From Rhodamnia argentea (Eukaryota > Streptophyta > Magnoliopsida > Myrtales > Myrtaceae), in assembly GCF_020921035.1 (NCBI RefSeq), contig NC_063155.1, positions 26,653,294 to 26,717,293 of the forward strand: a stretch of DNA of 64,000 nucleotides. Reading direction: 5' to 3'. This document shows positions 33,545 through 45,086 of the stretch, one piece after another. The translations under genes were made by a program, and so were the position numbers. The first letter of the stretch is position 1. Each line of letters begins with the position of its first letter. The notes under the pieces were generated by a model. The model saw only the letters and a list, made by a program, of their open reading frames with translations. It was not told the DNA's origin and ran no database searches.

Positions 33545-33740
33545 TGTGGTTAGAAATAACCGACAGATCCGTCAGATTGTCATGTTATCAGCTTTCTTCC
33601 TTCAATTATACCTCCGTATTATATCTTTGTACTCCGACCAAAAATAAAATTAGATCTCTGTATAACTTTCTTGAAGAAACAAGAGAATCTAATCCATATT
33701 GATCCCAAAACGCAGGAATTCGCATGAAACTCGTGTAGAC
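33545..33740. repeat. Satellite remnant and spacer between two solo LTRs
   Basis: 33545-33600 is the continuation of the interrupted 168-bp monomer. The remainder up to the TAGAC duplication (33736-33740) is unique AT-rich sequence. Confidence 0.55.
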
Positions 33741-35549
33741 TATTGCGACCTAAAAATCGGGTTTTTAGGCTAATGGATTATCAAGTTAGTTAAATTAACC
33801 AATCTAATTCAAGCTCTCCCAAGCTCTACCAAAATGCAACTTAAGGTTCAATTGTCATACAAAGATTTTATATTTGGAGTCGCCACTAATCAATTTACGA
33901 TAGGCTGATTAGACACCTAAATAAAGTATTGAGAGAAATACTTTACTCCTACGAACCGGAGATTAATAAGTTCGGGGATTTGGTTATGCTAATATTTCTA
34001 TGAACACCCTTTCGGTACCTTTCATTCCAATGAAAATGTTTAAGTTGGCAGCTTGGATTGATTTTAATCTAAAGTCCTAACATGTGGGGTGATCATGCTG
34101 GTGCACAAACATTATTTAACATCAAATAATCAAAGCATCAAATAAATTGCAAGATAGGGAAAGAGGGAACGTACTTGGACGCTGCAGCCTAGACCCTAAC
34201 GCTTATCTCCCAAGCGTAAGACTTAGTCTAATGCAATATTATTATTTTTTTGGATTTTCACTTGTTTAATGAAGACTGCAAATGAATGAAATGCATATGC
34301 AGTCTTAAACTAAATGGCATGCAAGGCATTTATTTGGCCCAACTCTAATGACATGCAAAAATGAGGCTAACTAGAATGACAATGCGATTCTAATTAAATG
34401 ACGTACGAATTGACTAAATTAACCTAGTCTAGATGGCATGTGAAAATGTCATGAATTTAACCTGAGTGACATTCAACATTAGGCTAAATGATTTAAACAT
34501 GTAAACTAAATTAATGAACCTAGACATGCGAATAATGACATGGCCATACGATGACATGGCAATCTAAATGATGTAGCAAACGACATGGCATACATGCGGA
34601 TGACATGGCAATTATGTGACATGTGAATGATGTGGCATGCAATTGGTGGCATGGCAAATGACATATAAAACTATATGACATGACGATTATGGTTCTAACC
34701 TATATGACGTGCATGTAAAATAAAATGCATTATCTAGATGCATGACATGAAATGTTCTAAATTATATGAATGCATATGCACAAGACATCTTTTGTATTTT
34801 TGACTGAATTTCGGGATAATTATTAATGAAATTAAAACTATCCTAAATGAAGATCATCCTAAATATCTAAGAAATAATTTGAATTAAACCCTAAAATTAT
34901 CTAGGAAATCTTTAATCCTAAGTCTAAATGTTTTAATTTATAATATCCCATCTAAATGAAGATGCAATCTATATCTAATATGCAAATTAGATTTAATGCA
35001 CCCAATCTATTAGATACGATTTCTAATAAATCATATCTTCCTAAATGAATGCCTATCCTATGAGACAAGATTTTTAGGAAATCTTATATAAGGCAATTGA
35101 ACTTTTGAGATAAGATTTCTAATAAACCTTATCTTTTTAAATCTTTTTTCTGAATTTTCAAATAAAGAAACAACAAATCAAGTATGCAAATAAAGATATG
35201 CATGATTTTGAAAATATTTTCCAATTCAAATTTGATAACAAATTGAATCGAGGAATCAAATCTAGTGGTTGAGATTTGATATCTCGATTCCCGCGCCATC
35301 GAGACAAAATCTCAGAATTGAGATTAGTCCGAATTCGCACTTTGTTAGTAGGGAAATAAATCCCTAATTTGAACCGGTTTTCTAATCTAACAAAAAATAT
35401 GCTGGAAGATATTTTTCGGGTAGGCTCACGGTGGCTGGACAGCCGTCGCGGATCAATGGCCTTAGAGGATAGAAACCTGCACAAAAGGAAAAAAAAAATT
35501 ACTAGATATTACCAAGGAGCTTGCAAGTGTGGCACGTCTTCATTGAAGG

Positions 35550-36349
35550 TAGGGATGAGCAAATCGGACCGCCCGAACCGGGAACCACCTGGAATGGACC
35601 GGACCGGTGATCCGGTTTCCTGTTCTATATGGGTTTAGTCCGGTTCCCGATTCTTAATGGTAGAACTAGCGGCCGGGTGGTTCAGTTCCTGGGACATAGG
35701 ACCGGACCGGACTGAACCGATCGAATTTTAAATAAAAAATTCCAGGGGCGATCAGTCAGGGACCTCTCGTCTCGTTTGATTCCTCCGTGTCTTCTATACG
35801 AGTACAACTTAAAACCGGGCCCTTCTGATTTGGGTCGCCGTTCTTGGGTAGTCGAGAATTTTACTGTATTTTCAGGGACTTGACTTTGTGGTTTGAGGTT
35901 CTCTGCTAGTTTTCTGTCCAGCTAATTTGGCGTTTGTGTCCTCTTTTATAGTCGATTCGTGTGGTGATGCTTTGATGGACGCACTGGGGACAAATCTGGT
36001 CTTTGGTTGCTTTACTTCTTGCAGAATCAGATCCGTTTGTGGTTTTGTTGAGATTGGAATTGAACAGCTTCTCAATAAATTAACTACTGTGAAATATTTG
36101 TTGATCCTTAAAAAGATTCTTATTTTATATCGTTCTCGATTCTCAAATAAATTTGTCGTGTTATTGGTTCCTTAGAACCAATCGGGAATAGGGCCGGACC
36201 GACGGTCCGGTCCGGTTCCCAGTTCCTAGGGTGGCCGGTCCGGTCCCCGGTTCCGGAAAATGGGAACCAGGATCACCGGTCCAGTTCCCGTGGCCCCGGT
36301 TCCCGGTTTTTTAGGGGAACCGGACCGGACCGGGAACCGATCACTCCTA
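35550..36349. mobile_element. hAT-like non-autonomous element nested in the solo LTR
   Basis: It starts TAGGGATGAGCAAATCGG and ends CCGATCACTCCTA (inverted: TAGGAGTGATCGG). Flanking octamers ATTGAAGG (35542-35549) and ATTAAAGG (36350-36357) match at 7 of 8, the duplication length of hAT elements. Both ends are packed with GGACCGG and GGTTCCCGG words in inverted orientation. No transposase. Confidence 0.7.
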
Positions 36350-36644
36350 ATTAAAGGTATTCCTGGGATGCCGACATGGAATGGACAGGAGATGCTAAGA
36401 GCTCTGGGACCTCAATCTCCAATCTTTAGCTTGGGTTGTAGACAGGGAGATGAAACTATCGTCGCTTCTCTTCGCACGTCTTCTTCTTCCCTGACGAAGC
36501 TTTTTTTTTTCTTTTTCTTTGTGTCGTGTTTGAATTGGCCTTCAAGACAAAACCCACCGCTCCAAGGTCTCCTCCCTTCCTTGTGCTTTTGGCTGCATTC
36601 ACTTCTTTTCAGAACGAGACCTCTACTGGTGAAGCCCCCTCACG

Positions 36645-36680
36645 ATCTCTATCTCTATCTCTATCTCTATCTCTACCTCT
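36645..36680. repeat. TCTCTA hexanucleotide microsatellite
   Basis: Six near-perfect units inside the solo LTR. Confidence 0.8.
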
Positions 36681-37077
36681 CTAGTTTTTCTAAATCGTGA
36701 TCTCTCTCTGGCCGAATGGTCAATGAAATGGCCTCCCCATTTCGAAAGCAGGATCTTTCTTATAGGCTTGAGAATCTAAGCTGTTGAGCAAAAGAAATCG
36801 TCTGCAAAATATCTCGCGTGATAATCTCCAATCATTTGGCTAGATTGATATCTATATGGATTTAGCCCAACTAATTAGGTAGGAATTATACACTCGAGCT
36901 CGTTTGCCACCGATCTAGTTTGAATGCAAGTGCAATGCGAATATCATATACAAAACAAAAAATGATTTAATTATGTTTTATAGGGACTAAAGTTAGTCCC
37001 TAATTTTTTTATACAATAAGAAAAAATCTAAAATTAGGTATCAACATAGACGTACATGGATCGGTCCCCAGCTTTCC

Positions 37078-37086
37078 TTTATATAG
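37078..37086 (+). promoter_or_regulatory. TATA box of sulfotransferase 3
   Basis: TTTATATAG about 55 bp before the ATG at 37139 and about 32 bp after the end of the solo LTR. The remaining native promoter upstream of this point is therefore only the duplicated target site plus some 25 bp. Confidence 0.6.
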
Positions 37087-37138
37087 TAAGACTACAGAAG
37101 CCTCAAATCAACCTTTAGCTCTAGTAGCTAGAAAAACC

Positions 37139-38137
37139 ATGGCTCAAACTCCATCCATCCCAAAGTACTTGCAAGAAGATGACATCCCTCAAGAATGCAG
37201 AGACCTCATTCCCTCTCTCCCTCGCGAAGATGGCTGGGTGGGTAGCTCCCTCCACTTGTACCAAGGCTTCTGGATCTCCACAAGCCACCTGAAGGGCGTC
37301 CTCGCTTGCCAGAGACACTTCCGAGCCCGAGACACTGACATCCTCCTCATCACCACCCCGAAGTCCGGCTCCACCTGGCTCAAGGCCCTCCTCTTCGCGC
37401 TCCTCAACCGGGCCAAGTTCTCGGGCTCCTCAAAACTGCAGCACCCTCTGCTGCGCCAAAACCCTCACGACCTCCTGCCCTTCCTGGAATTCCAACTCTA
37501 CTTCCTGGAAGATGCTCCCGATCTCGCCTCTCTCCCGTCCCCAAGGCTCTTCGCCACCCACTTGCCTTATCAATCCCTCCCGCAGTCGGTGAGGGACTCC
37601 AAGTGCAAGCTGGTGTACCTGTGCAGGAACCCTAAGGACACGTTCATCTCGCTCTGGCACTTCACCAACAAGGCGAGGCCCAAGGACAAGGGCGACAACT
37701 GCCTCCAGGAATCGCTCGACAAGTTCTGCCGGGGCGTGAGCTTGTGCGGGCCATACTGGGACCACGTGCTGGGATACCACAGGGTGAGCTCGGAGATCCC
37801 CGAGAGGGCTTTGTTCTTGAAGTTCGAGGACATGAAGGAAGATCCGCACCCTCAGTTGAAGAGGCTGGCTGAGTTCATGGGGTGTCCGTTCAGTGAAGAA
37901 GAGACGAGACATGGAGCCGTGGAGGAGATACTGAGGCTGTGTAGCTTCGACAATTTGAGCGCCCTGGAGGTGAACAAGAGTGGCAAGTTGGCTTCAGGGG
38001 AAGAGACGGAATCCTTCTTCAGGAGAGGCGACGTTGGAGACTGGGTGAATTTCCTGAACGTTGAGATGGCCGACAGGATTGACCAAGTAACGGAAGAGAA
38101 GCTGCATGGTTCTGGGTTGAAGTTTTCGTGCGTATAG
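37139..38137 (+). CDS. Cytosolic sulfotransferase 3 (332 aa, intronless)
   Basis: PAPS-dependent sulfotransferase of the same cytosolic family. It begins with a good context (CCATGGCT). Motifs: TTPKSGSTWLKA (5'-phosphosulfate loop, about residues 71-82), FATHLPYQ with the catalytic histidine, CRNPKDTFISLWHF (3'-phosphate site) and RRGDVGDWVNFL near residue 295. It is more diverged from the two upstream genes than they are from each other, with a different N-terminus (MAQTPSIPKYL). The codons are G/C-rich at third positions, as in its paralogues. The promoter is reduced to under 100 bp by a solo LTR. Its 3' flank shares the block seen after the other copies. Substrate unknown. Confidence 0.93.
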   Translation: MAQTPSIPKYLQEDDIPQECRDLIPSLPREDGWVGSSLHLYQGFWISTSHLKGVLACQRHFRARDTDILLITTPKSGSTWLKALLFALLNRAKFSGSSKLQHPLLRQNPHDLLPFLEFQLYFLEDAPDLASLPSPRLFATHLPYQSLPQSVRDSKCKLVYLCRNPKDTFISLWHFTNKARPKDKGDNCLQESLDKFCRGVSLCGPYWDHVLGYHRVSSEIPERALFLKFEDMKEDPHPQLKRLAEFMGCPFSEEETRHGAVEEILRLCSFDNLSALEVNKSGKLASGEETESFFRRGDVGDWVNFLNVEMADRIDQVTEEKLHGSGLKFSCV

Positions 38138-38689
38138 TGCGCACACTCGTTCAATAATTTCCGTGGGTTATGAGTCAGCCCCTTCGAAATGTTAGGGAAA
38201 AAACAGAAAAACAAACGATTCGTTTGTTGGCAGAAGATAAACATTATGGGCTTTTTCTTCTGCCATTCTGTTCAATCCCTTTTTCTCTTCTTGCTGTGTG
38301 AAGCTTCTTGGCATGTTGTCTTCTACATGTATTTAATGGGTATTCTACTTCTTATTTTATGTCGTCAGATAGATTCAGTTGCTAGGACAACGGATATGTG
38401 CGTCTCGGGTCCAAAAGAAGACATCTCAATTTGGTTTTGTTTCCCAGCTCTAAAAAGAAAATAGCTAATGATCAAGATTCAAGAAGATCAGACAATTGAC
38501 ACACACAGACTGAAGGTCTGGCTATTTTCTCGGTCAAGCAATCGTCCAATTGATGACACCCCGGCTGTGTCTACGGTTCCATGTTCACGTGAATCTATTT
38601 TGTCTCAATCATCAAATCATAGGAAATTTTGAAAGAATTTTGACAAGTTTTTAAATTGTTTTTGACAAGTGAAATAAAGCCTTTTTTTT
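38138..38689. other. 3' flank of sulfotransferase 3
   Basis: 38240-38420 repeats the downstream sequence of the first copy (TTTTTCTTCTGCCATTCTG, GTTGCTAGGACAACGGAT). It lacks the LTR that interrupts the first copy at 20717. No other gene. Confidence 0.55.
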
Positions 38690-39460
38690 TTTTTTTGTCA
38701 AAGAAATAAAGACTTGAAGTGCCCTGAAATAGACATTGTTTCAAATAAGGGCCGAGAGTAACTTCATTTTTTCAAATAGAGACACGAAGTGAATATTATT
38801 TTAAATAAGGACCTAAAGTTATCATATAATCTAAAAAAAAAGGTTTGACCACACGGGCTGATCAAGGGTATTTTCGTACTTTTTTTCTTTTTCTTTTTCT
38901 AATTAAAAAATCAAAGTTAAAAAAAAAACAACAATAACAACAACAAGCAGCGTGAGGGCAGCCCTCCCACCTATGGCCACCGGCGACTCCACCGACCGCA
39001 GCCAAAGGCCTGCTAGCCCTTTCCAGAAACAAGAGAGGGTTGCAACCCTCTCCCAAGTTTGGGCGAGGGTGCTGGCCTCGCCTAGGTCCGGGCGTGGATT
39101 GTCGGCCCTCTCCCGTTCCTAGCGAGGGCCCGCCGGCCCTCACTCCGATTGGCAAGGTTGCCGGCCCTCGCCGAGGCATCGATGGGGTGTCGACCACGGG
39201 CGAGAGGGCTGTATTTCTTTTTCTTTTTTTACTTGTAACTTTTAATTTAATTTAACTAAAAAATAAGTTAAAACTATCTTTTGAGGGATAATGCCCTTGA
39301 ACGACCAAAATATTTAGTCGGCCGGCAGGCCGCCGAGATGAGGCCCTTACTTGAAACTGTCATGGTCACCTCATGTCCTTATTTGAAATAAAATCCACTT
39401 CGAACCCTTATTTAAGAAAATAAAGATACTTCATACTCTTATTTGAAAATTTTTCCACCA
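38690..39460. mobile_element. TIR-type non-autonomous element
   Basis: Both ends are built from inverted TTTCAAATAAGG(G)-type words spaced about 40 bp apart, around a GC-rich core with repeated GCCGGCCCTC. No coding sequence, and the borders are approximate. The GC-rich core word recurs in other elements of the window (about 45000 and 60500). Confidence 0.4.
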
Positions 39461-39789
39461 AATCATGTAATTTTTTAGTATTTTAAATATTTTTCTAAAA
39501 TAAAAGGGATTGAAAAATCACGTGTCAATAGAGTAGAATCGGAAAATATGATTCTAATCAGAATTACTTTTTTGAATCAGAATCATTGTCGGACAGGCCC
39601 CAAGTGTCCGTGATGATACCTTCAAATAGACAAGAAGATCCCGTGAATTTTTTGTTAAAATGGATTTCTTGCATTTTTTTGTGGTTTTCAGATGATGCAA
39701 AAACCTAGAAATAATGACTAGTGACCAAACGCCAATATTCTTGAAAATTTGAAGTACGAAGAAGTCTTCGCTGTTCATAAATCTCGAGA

Positions 39790-41406
39790 TGTGAACCTCT
39801 TCGCCCTCCCAACCGGGCCATGTACTCAGGCTCCGGTTTGCAACTGCAGCACCCTCTGCTGAGCCAAAACACTCACGACCTCGTGCCTTATCTGGAATCA
39901 CAGCTCTACCTCGAGCAGGACCTTCCCGACCTTGCCTCCCTCCCGCCCCCAAGGCTCTTCGCCACCCACTTGCCTTATCAGTTGCTCCCGCAGTCGGTGA
40001 GGGACTCCAAGTGCAAGCTAGTGTACTTGTACAAGAACCCCAAGGACACCTTCGTCTCGTTCTGGCACTCCGCCAACAAGCTGAGGCCTAGGGACAAGGG
40101 CGAGATCTCGCTGCAGGAGTCGTTCGACAAGCTCTGCCGCAATGTGAGCTTATACGGGCCTTACTGGGATCACATACTGGCGTACCATAGAGAAAAGGAT
40201 ACTTTTGATGTCAAAAGTTGTATACAGAGATCACTTTAGTACAAAAAGTTTCAATCGAATCACCGTAGTGCTAATCAAAGACAAAAGGATCACTTTGATG
40301 CCTTCGGCGATAATTTCCAACGAAAATAAATACGTCACTTTTTCAATCAAAATTTTAATGTAAAATGAAATTTAAAAAAAAAAAAAAGGAAGTCCACGTG
40401 GACTTCTACACTTTAAAATAAATTAAAATAAATCAAATTTAAAATTCAAAAATCAGCTAAAACCTAAATTTCTTTAAAGCACAAAATTTATTCAAAATAA
40501 ATTAAAAATAACCTTTCAAAAGCTCAAAATTAAAAAAATATAACAAATTGGTGGAGGCGGTGGACCGGGCGGCAAGGGCTATCACAAGCCGTCGCCACCG
40601 CCGCCTCACCATTGCCGGCCTTTGCCGGCGATCGTGTGCGACAATGACGAGGGTTTGCACAGCCCTCTCCTCCCGGTTCTGCAAACTTTTTTTTTTTTAG
40701 CTTTTTTTGTAAATTTTAAGCCAATTTTTCAATTTTATTTTAAATAGATTTGTATTTTAATTTTTTTTTTGAATTATTTTATTTTTTGTAAACTAATTAA
40801 TTTTGTATTTTTATTTTTAATATTTTTTTCAATTTTTACCATTTTTTATTGCTGAACGGACCTCGTCGCAGCCACGCCAGCTTCGCTTATTAATAAAATA
40901 AGGCCACGTTAGAATCCGGCGAACCAAATCGGACTTGGCACTAAAATGATCGTTTTTTTAAAAACTCGCCATTAAAGTGAATCGATTGAAACTTTTGGCA
41001 TCAAAGCGATATCCGTACACAACTTTTGGCACTAAAAGTGTCCTTTCGCCGGGTACCAGAAGGCCATCTCGGAGACACCCGAGAAGGTGTTGTTCCTGAA
41101 GTATGAGGACATGAAGGAGGACCCGAGCGCAAACCTGAGAAGGATGGCCGGTTCTTGGAGTGTCCGTTCGGGGAAGAAGAGCTGAGAGACGGGACGGCGG
41201 ACGGAATACTGAGGCTCTGTAGTCTTGACCATATGAGCGGGTTGGAGGTGAACAAGAGCGGCAAGTTGGCTACGGGGCACGAGAACAAGGCGTTCTTCAG
41301 GAAAGGCGAGGTTGGAGATTGGGTAAATTACTTGAGTTTTGACATGGCCGAGAGGATTGACCGGGTCGTGGTGGAGAAGCTGCAGGGTTCTGGGTTGACG
41401 CTTTAG
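39790..41406 (+). pseudogene. Sulfotransferase pseudogene 4 (5'-truncated, split, frameshifted)
   Basis: Homology begins at LFALPNRAMYS, so the N-terminal third with the 5'-phosphosulfate loop is missing. The first part (39790-40189) retains FATHLPYQLLP with the catalytic histidine, but the 3'-phosphate motif reads YLYKNPKDTF (conserved Arg changed to Lys). It stops at DHILAYHR, where an 861-bp element is inserted. The second part (41051-41406) resumes with GYQKAISETPEKVLFLKYED, loses one base after RRMAG, and ends with GEVGDWVNYLSFDMAERID to a normal C-terminus. Three independent lesions make function implausible. It still shares the family's high GC content, so decay is not ancient. Confidence 0.88.
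40190..41050. mobile_element. MULE-like MITE inserted in the sulfotransferase pseudogene
   Basis: Ends GAGAAAAGGATACTTTTGAT and, inverted, GGCGAAAGGACACTTTTAGT continue into about 45 bp of imperfect inverted repeat (CAAAAGTTGTRTAC). The host gene is duplicated at the junctions, GCGTACCATA (40180-40189) and GGGTACCAGA (41051-41060), 8 of 10 alike, a Mutator-type duplication length. A related fragment lies near 44270-44460. Confidence 0.6.
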
Positions 41407-43384
41407 GTGTCCATGCGTGTAACTTTGTGTGCTCGATAGTAAAAAATAAATAAATAAAAAAATTGATGAATATATGCATGGTTAGGGAGGTCAATGCCCA
41501 GTTGGCTCCTGAAAGAGTCGCTCTCATGGTATTAGGCGAAAGATTTTGGTGTCATTTGCCAATTATGGTTCTTATCCTGTTATCTCGTGTCGTGTTGTAC
41601 TTTCCTGATCGCGACTCTTATCAACTTCGTTTGGATTTCAATTATAAGGTGATCGTCACATCCTCCCAAACGACATATAAATTTCTACAGCATATCAAGG
41701 AAACCCATCAAACAAGTCGGTCGAATCAGATTTGTGTCGAGTCATGCCCCATTTAACCCATTGACTACAATACAAATTCAGTGACTCATGCCCGATCCAA
41801 CACATGCACAATCATACTCGACCCAATCTATATTTCTAAAACACTTTCATATTTAATCAAATCTAGGAAAACCTATGTTCCAAGTGAATGACAATAAAAT
41901 TCAATGTTTAGCTGAAATATGAAAATGACATACAAAATATTTTCATCATTTCGTATGAAAAATCTCATTTGATTCTTTTGAAGGAAATTATCAAAAAAAA
42001 TTTGAATTTTTTATTTTTTTTTTCCTTTTTCTTTTTCTTTTACCTTCTTCCTTTGTCGATAGCCAGCCATGGCGACAGTCGCCGACCAACCATCGGCGAG
42101 AGATGAGGACTCCCAAGGCCGGCAAGCCTCGAGCTTGCTAAAGGTCGATGGCTCGGTGAGGTCAAGCTCTCCGCAACTCGAGAGGCCTCGAGTTCGCCAA
42201 ATATGAGAACTCACTTTTCGCCGATTCATGAAACCTCAAGCTCACCGCGACCCACGAAGCCTTGAGTTTATCACCTCCTCCTCGAGTTCGCCACGATCGG
42301 ACTACCTTTGGCAAGGCTCGAGCTCGCTGGTCTTGGGCGAGCTCGTCCCTTGCCTATGGCGGGTCGTTGGCGACCTGCCAAAGAAGAAGGAAATAGAAAA
42401 AGAAAGAAAAGAAAAATCTAAAAAATAAAAATAAAAAAGAAATGTGAAGGAGTGCAAGGAGGAAAGATGAGAGGAAATGATTTTCTCTACTTTCAAAATT
42501 GTTTTTTCTATTGGTGAAATATGTTATCCTTAACTAATTTATTTTTTGTGAACCAAACGCCGAAAATTTTGAAGTTTTTTTTTTTTTTCTTGAAAGTTTG
42601 TTTTCCGTAAAAACAAAGGTAACCCTTGTTAGCCAGAAAGCTTAAAATAATCCAATTGATCCAACTATTTGGCCGACAGTCACCAGCCAACTAACATAAT
42701 TATGCATATATTCTCATGTCGTGTTGTACTTACAAGATGGCGACTCTTATCAACTTCGTTTGGGTTTAAATTCATTAGCCAATTGTCCCCTCCTCCCAAA
42801 TAAAATATGAATCTCTACTGCACAACAAGTTATCGCATCTTTAGTTGTGAATTCAAACTCTTTTCCCAATAAATTCCATGGAAAGCGGGGCCGTGTCACT
42901 TTATTTAACATGAATTGCAATTACATTTGCGTATTTAATGGACGAAAATGTAATTACAAAAGATGAAAATGGAATCCTCAAATCTAAACGATGATTTCAT
43001 CATCCATAAATTGTAAGAATTGAAACCTTTAAATCTTCTTCCTCTGTATATGCTGAGGTTTTGTTTAATAGCACAGATAGAATGAGTGCTGGTTCTTCTA
43101 GTTTAGAATGAACGATTGTTTTTGTATCAAGCTACGTGTTATTTTATACGAAAGATGCACATCAATACAATGCACGCAAATTGCGTATGTCATGTGTTTT
43201 AGCAGAACAATCATTTGATGTCATATTCTCTTAGATGTTAGGTTATGTTATTCTATTTATCTCTTCCTTCGCATTATATGTTGCTTGGGAATTTTCCATT
43301 CATTGAAACTGTTATTGAAGTTTTAATGAAACCCACGTTATTTAGGTGGAAAGGTAAGCCAACTCTTCACCAACATGATGCTTG
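41407..43384. other. Non-coding stretch
   Basis: No gene. GC-rich words at 42050-42360 (GCCGGCAAGCCTCGAGC) belong to the same repeat vocabulary as other elements here, but I could not define ends. Confidence 0.35.
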
Positions 43385-43917
43385 TTAAGGGTGTATTTGT
43401 TTGAGCGAAAGTGTTTTTTCGGAAATTGGTTTTGTGAACTTCTGCCCGTTTGGTTCGTCGAACATGACTTAATCAATAGAAAACACTTCAACAAAAAAAA
43501 TTCATGCATAAAATTAGAAAAGTGGATTCCTAACATTATTTGGAATTTCTTATCTCAAATTTTTCAATATTTTGTTTGATATTTTGTATTTTATTTCTTT
43601 ATTTCTTTTTTGTTCTTCTTGTTCTTTTTTTCTTTTTCTTCTTCCTTCTCTGGTCGTCGGCCGTTGCCGAGGCTCAGCAACCGGTGGAGGAAGAAAAAAA
43701 AGAATAAATATATAATAAATATTATAAACAAAATATAAAAAAATTCTAGCCTAGGATAAATCGGTGAGATGGAAATGATTTTTTAAATGAGATCCAAACA
43801 CCAAAAAACGTTTTCGATCAATATCACCAAATAACCGAAAACAAACATTCACTGAAAAATGATGGATAAATCATTTTTCTTCCTTATGGAGCTTTTCCCC
43901 AAACAAACGTGCCCTAA
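43385..43917. mobile_element. hAT-like MITE candidate
   Basis: Left TTAAGGGTGTATTTGTTTGA and right CAAACAAACGTGCCCTAA are imperfect inverted ends; the CAAACAAACG-type tip is common among hAT MITEs. No clear target duplication. Confidence 0.4.
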
Positions 43918-45055
43918 AGATCGATGTACAAATTCTATTTTTGTTACTGCTAGCAATCACCATCGAGATCCCACCTATCTAGATCTCGTCGTCGACAACA
44001 AGCCTCGTCAAGAGCGAGGAGGCGAGGCTTGTGCGTGGGGGGAGGGATGTAGGCCGGGGCCAGGGACATTTAATTGTAAGGTCTGGCTCGTCTCGGTTGG
44101 GCCCTGACCAAGGCACGCACAACTCAAGAAAAGGTGTACATACTATTCTTTTATTTTCTGAGATAATAATATAAATAGTTCCTAAATTTCATCCAAACGT
44201 TAACTCAAACTTGTACATATGCAACACTCACTTCAGTGCCAACTCCAATTTGAGCTGACGTGACTCACCGGAGTTGGCACTGAAAATGAGCGTTTTTCAA
44301 AAATTTTGACATTGAAGCAATCGTTTTGAAAGTTTTGACACTGAAATGATCGTTTTTTTAAAAAAAAAATTGATATTTAAGTTATCATTTTGAAATTTTT
44401 TTATAAAAATGAGTACCGTACACAAGTTTTGACACTTATAGTATACTTACGACAAAAAATATGACATTTGCATTGTGAAAAACAATGTTAAAAGATGTCG
44501 ACACCAAAGATAGTTTGCATGAGAATAGACACGTGAATGGCACATGCTCTTCAAAATTTTCGACCAAAGAAAAGGCTCTTAGAAAAGAAGAGGAAATAAA
44601 AAAGGAGGCGCTTCTTATGTATATATACAAGAATTTCATCAAAAATAAGAAAACCTCTTTTCAGGAACCAATCTAAAAAACCACCAAAACTAGGAAACAT
44701 CTTTGAAATAGGAAAGTGTCATACGGACTTAAATTCGAGACTTATTTGCATCAATCTCCACGTTGGCTCGATGTCTAGTCAAGTTAGAATTACTTCTTTG
44801 AAAATCCGAATTTCACTGTTACTCTCGCACAGAGATCTTCCAAATCCAATTCGCGAACTTCGCCATTACTGTGGACTTCACCGATACACTAACCCTATCT
44901 ATGGCCACAAGCGACCGTGCGAGATCGCCAGCCAATCATCGTCGACCATATGCGAGGGCCAACGATCCTCACCTGGTTTGGGGAAAGGCATCGCGGCCCT
45001 CGCCTAGATCCAAGCAAGGGCCAACACCCTCGCCCCCGCCGACCACAGTTGTCAA

Positions 45056-45086
<31 letters not shown>

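Larger units (their letters stand above)
33741..37046 (-). mobile_element. Solo LTR of a Tat/Ogre-like element in the promoter of sulfotransferase 3
   Basis: The left end TATTGCGACCTAAAAATCGG aligns with TGTCGCGACC of the complete element, and blocks such as GGAGTCGCCACTAATCA and CACCCTTTCGGTACCTTT are shared. The right end is AAATTAGGTATCAACA. A perfect 5-bp duplication TAGAC sits at 33736-33740 and 37047-37051. There is no internal region or partner LTR. Its length of 3306 bp includes a nested 800-bp hAT-like element. The 5' tip (in LTR orientation) lies only 92 bp before the start codon of the gene at 37139, and the LTR faces away from it. Confidence 0.85.
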
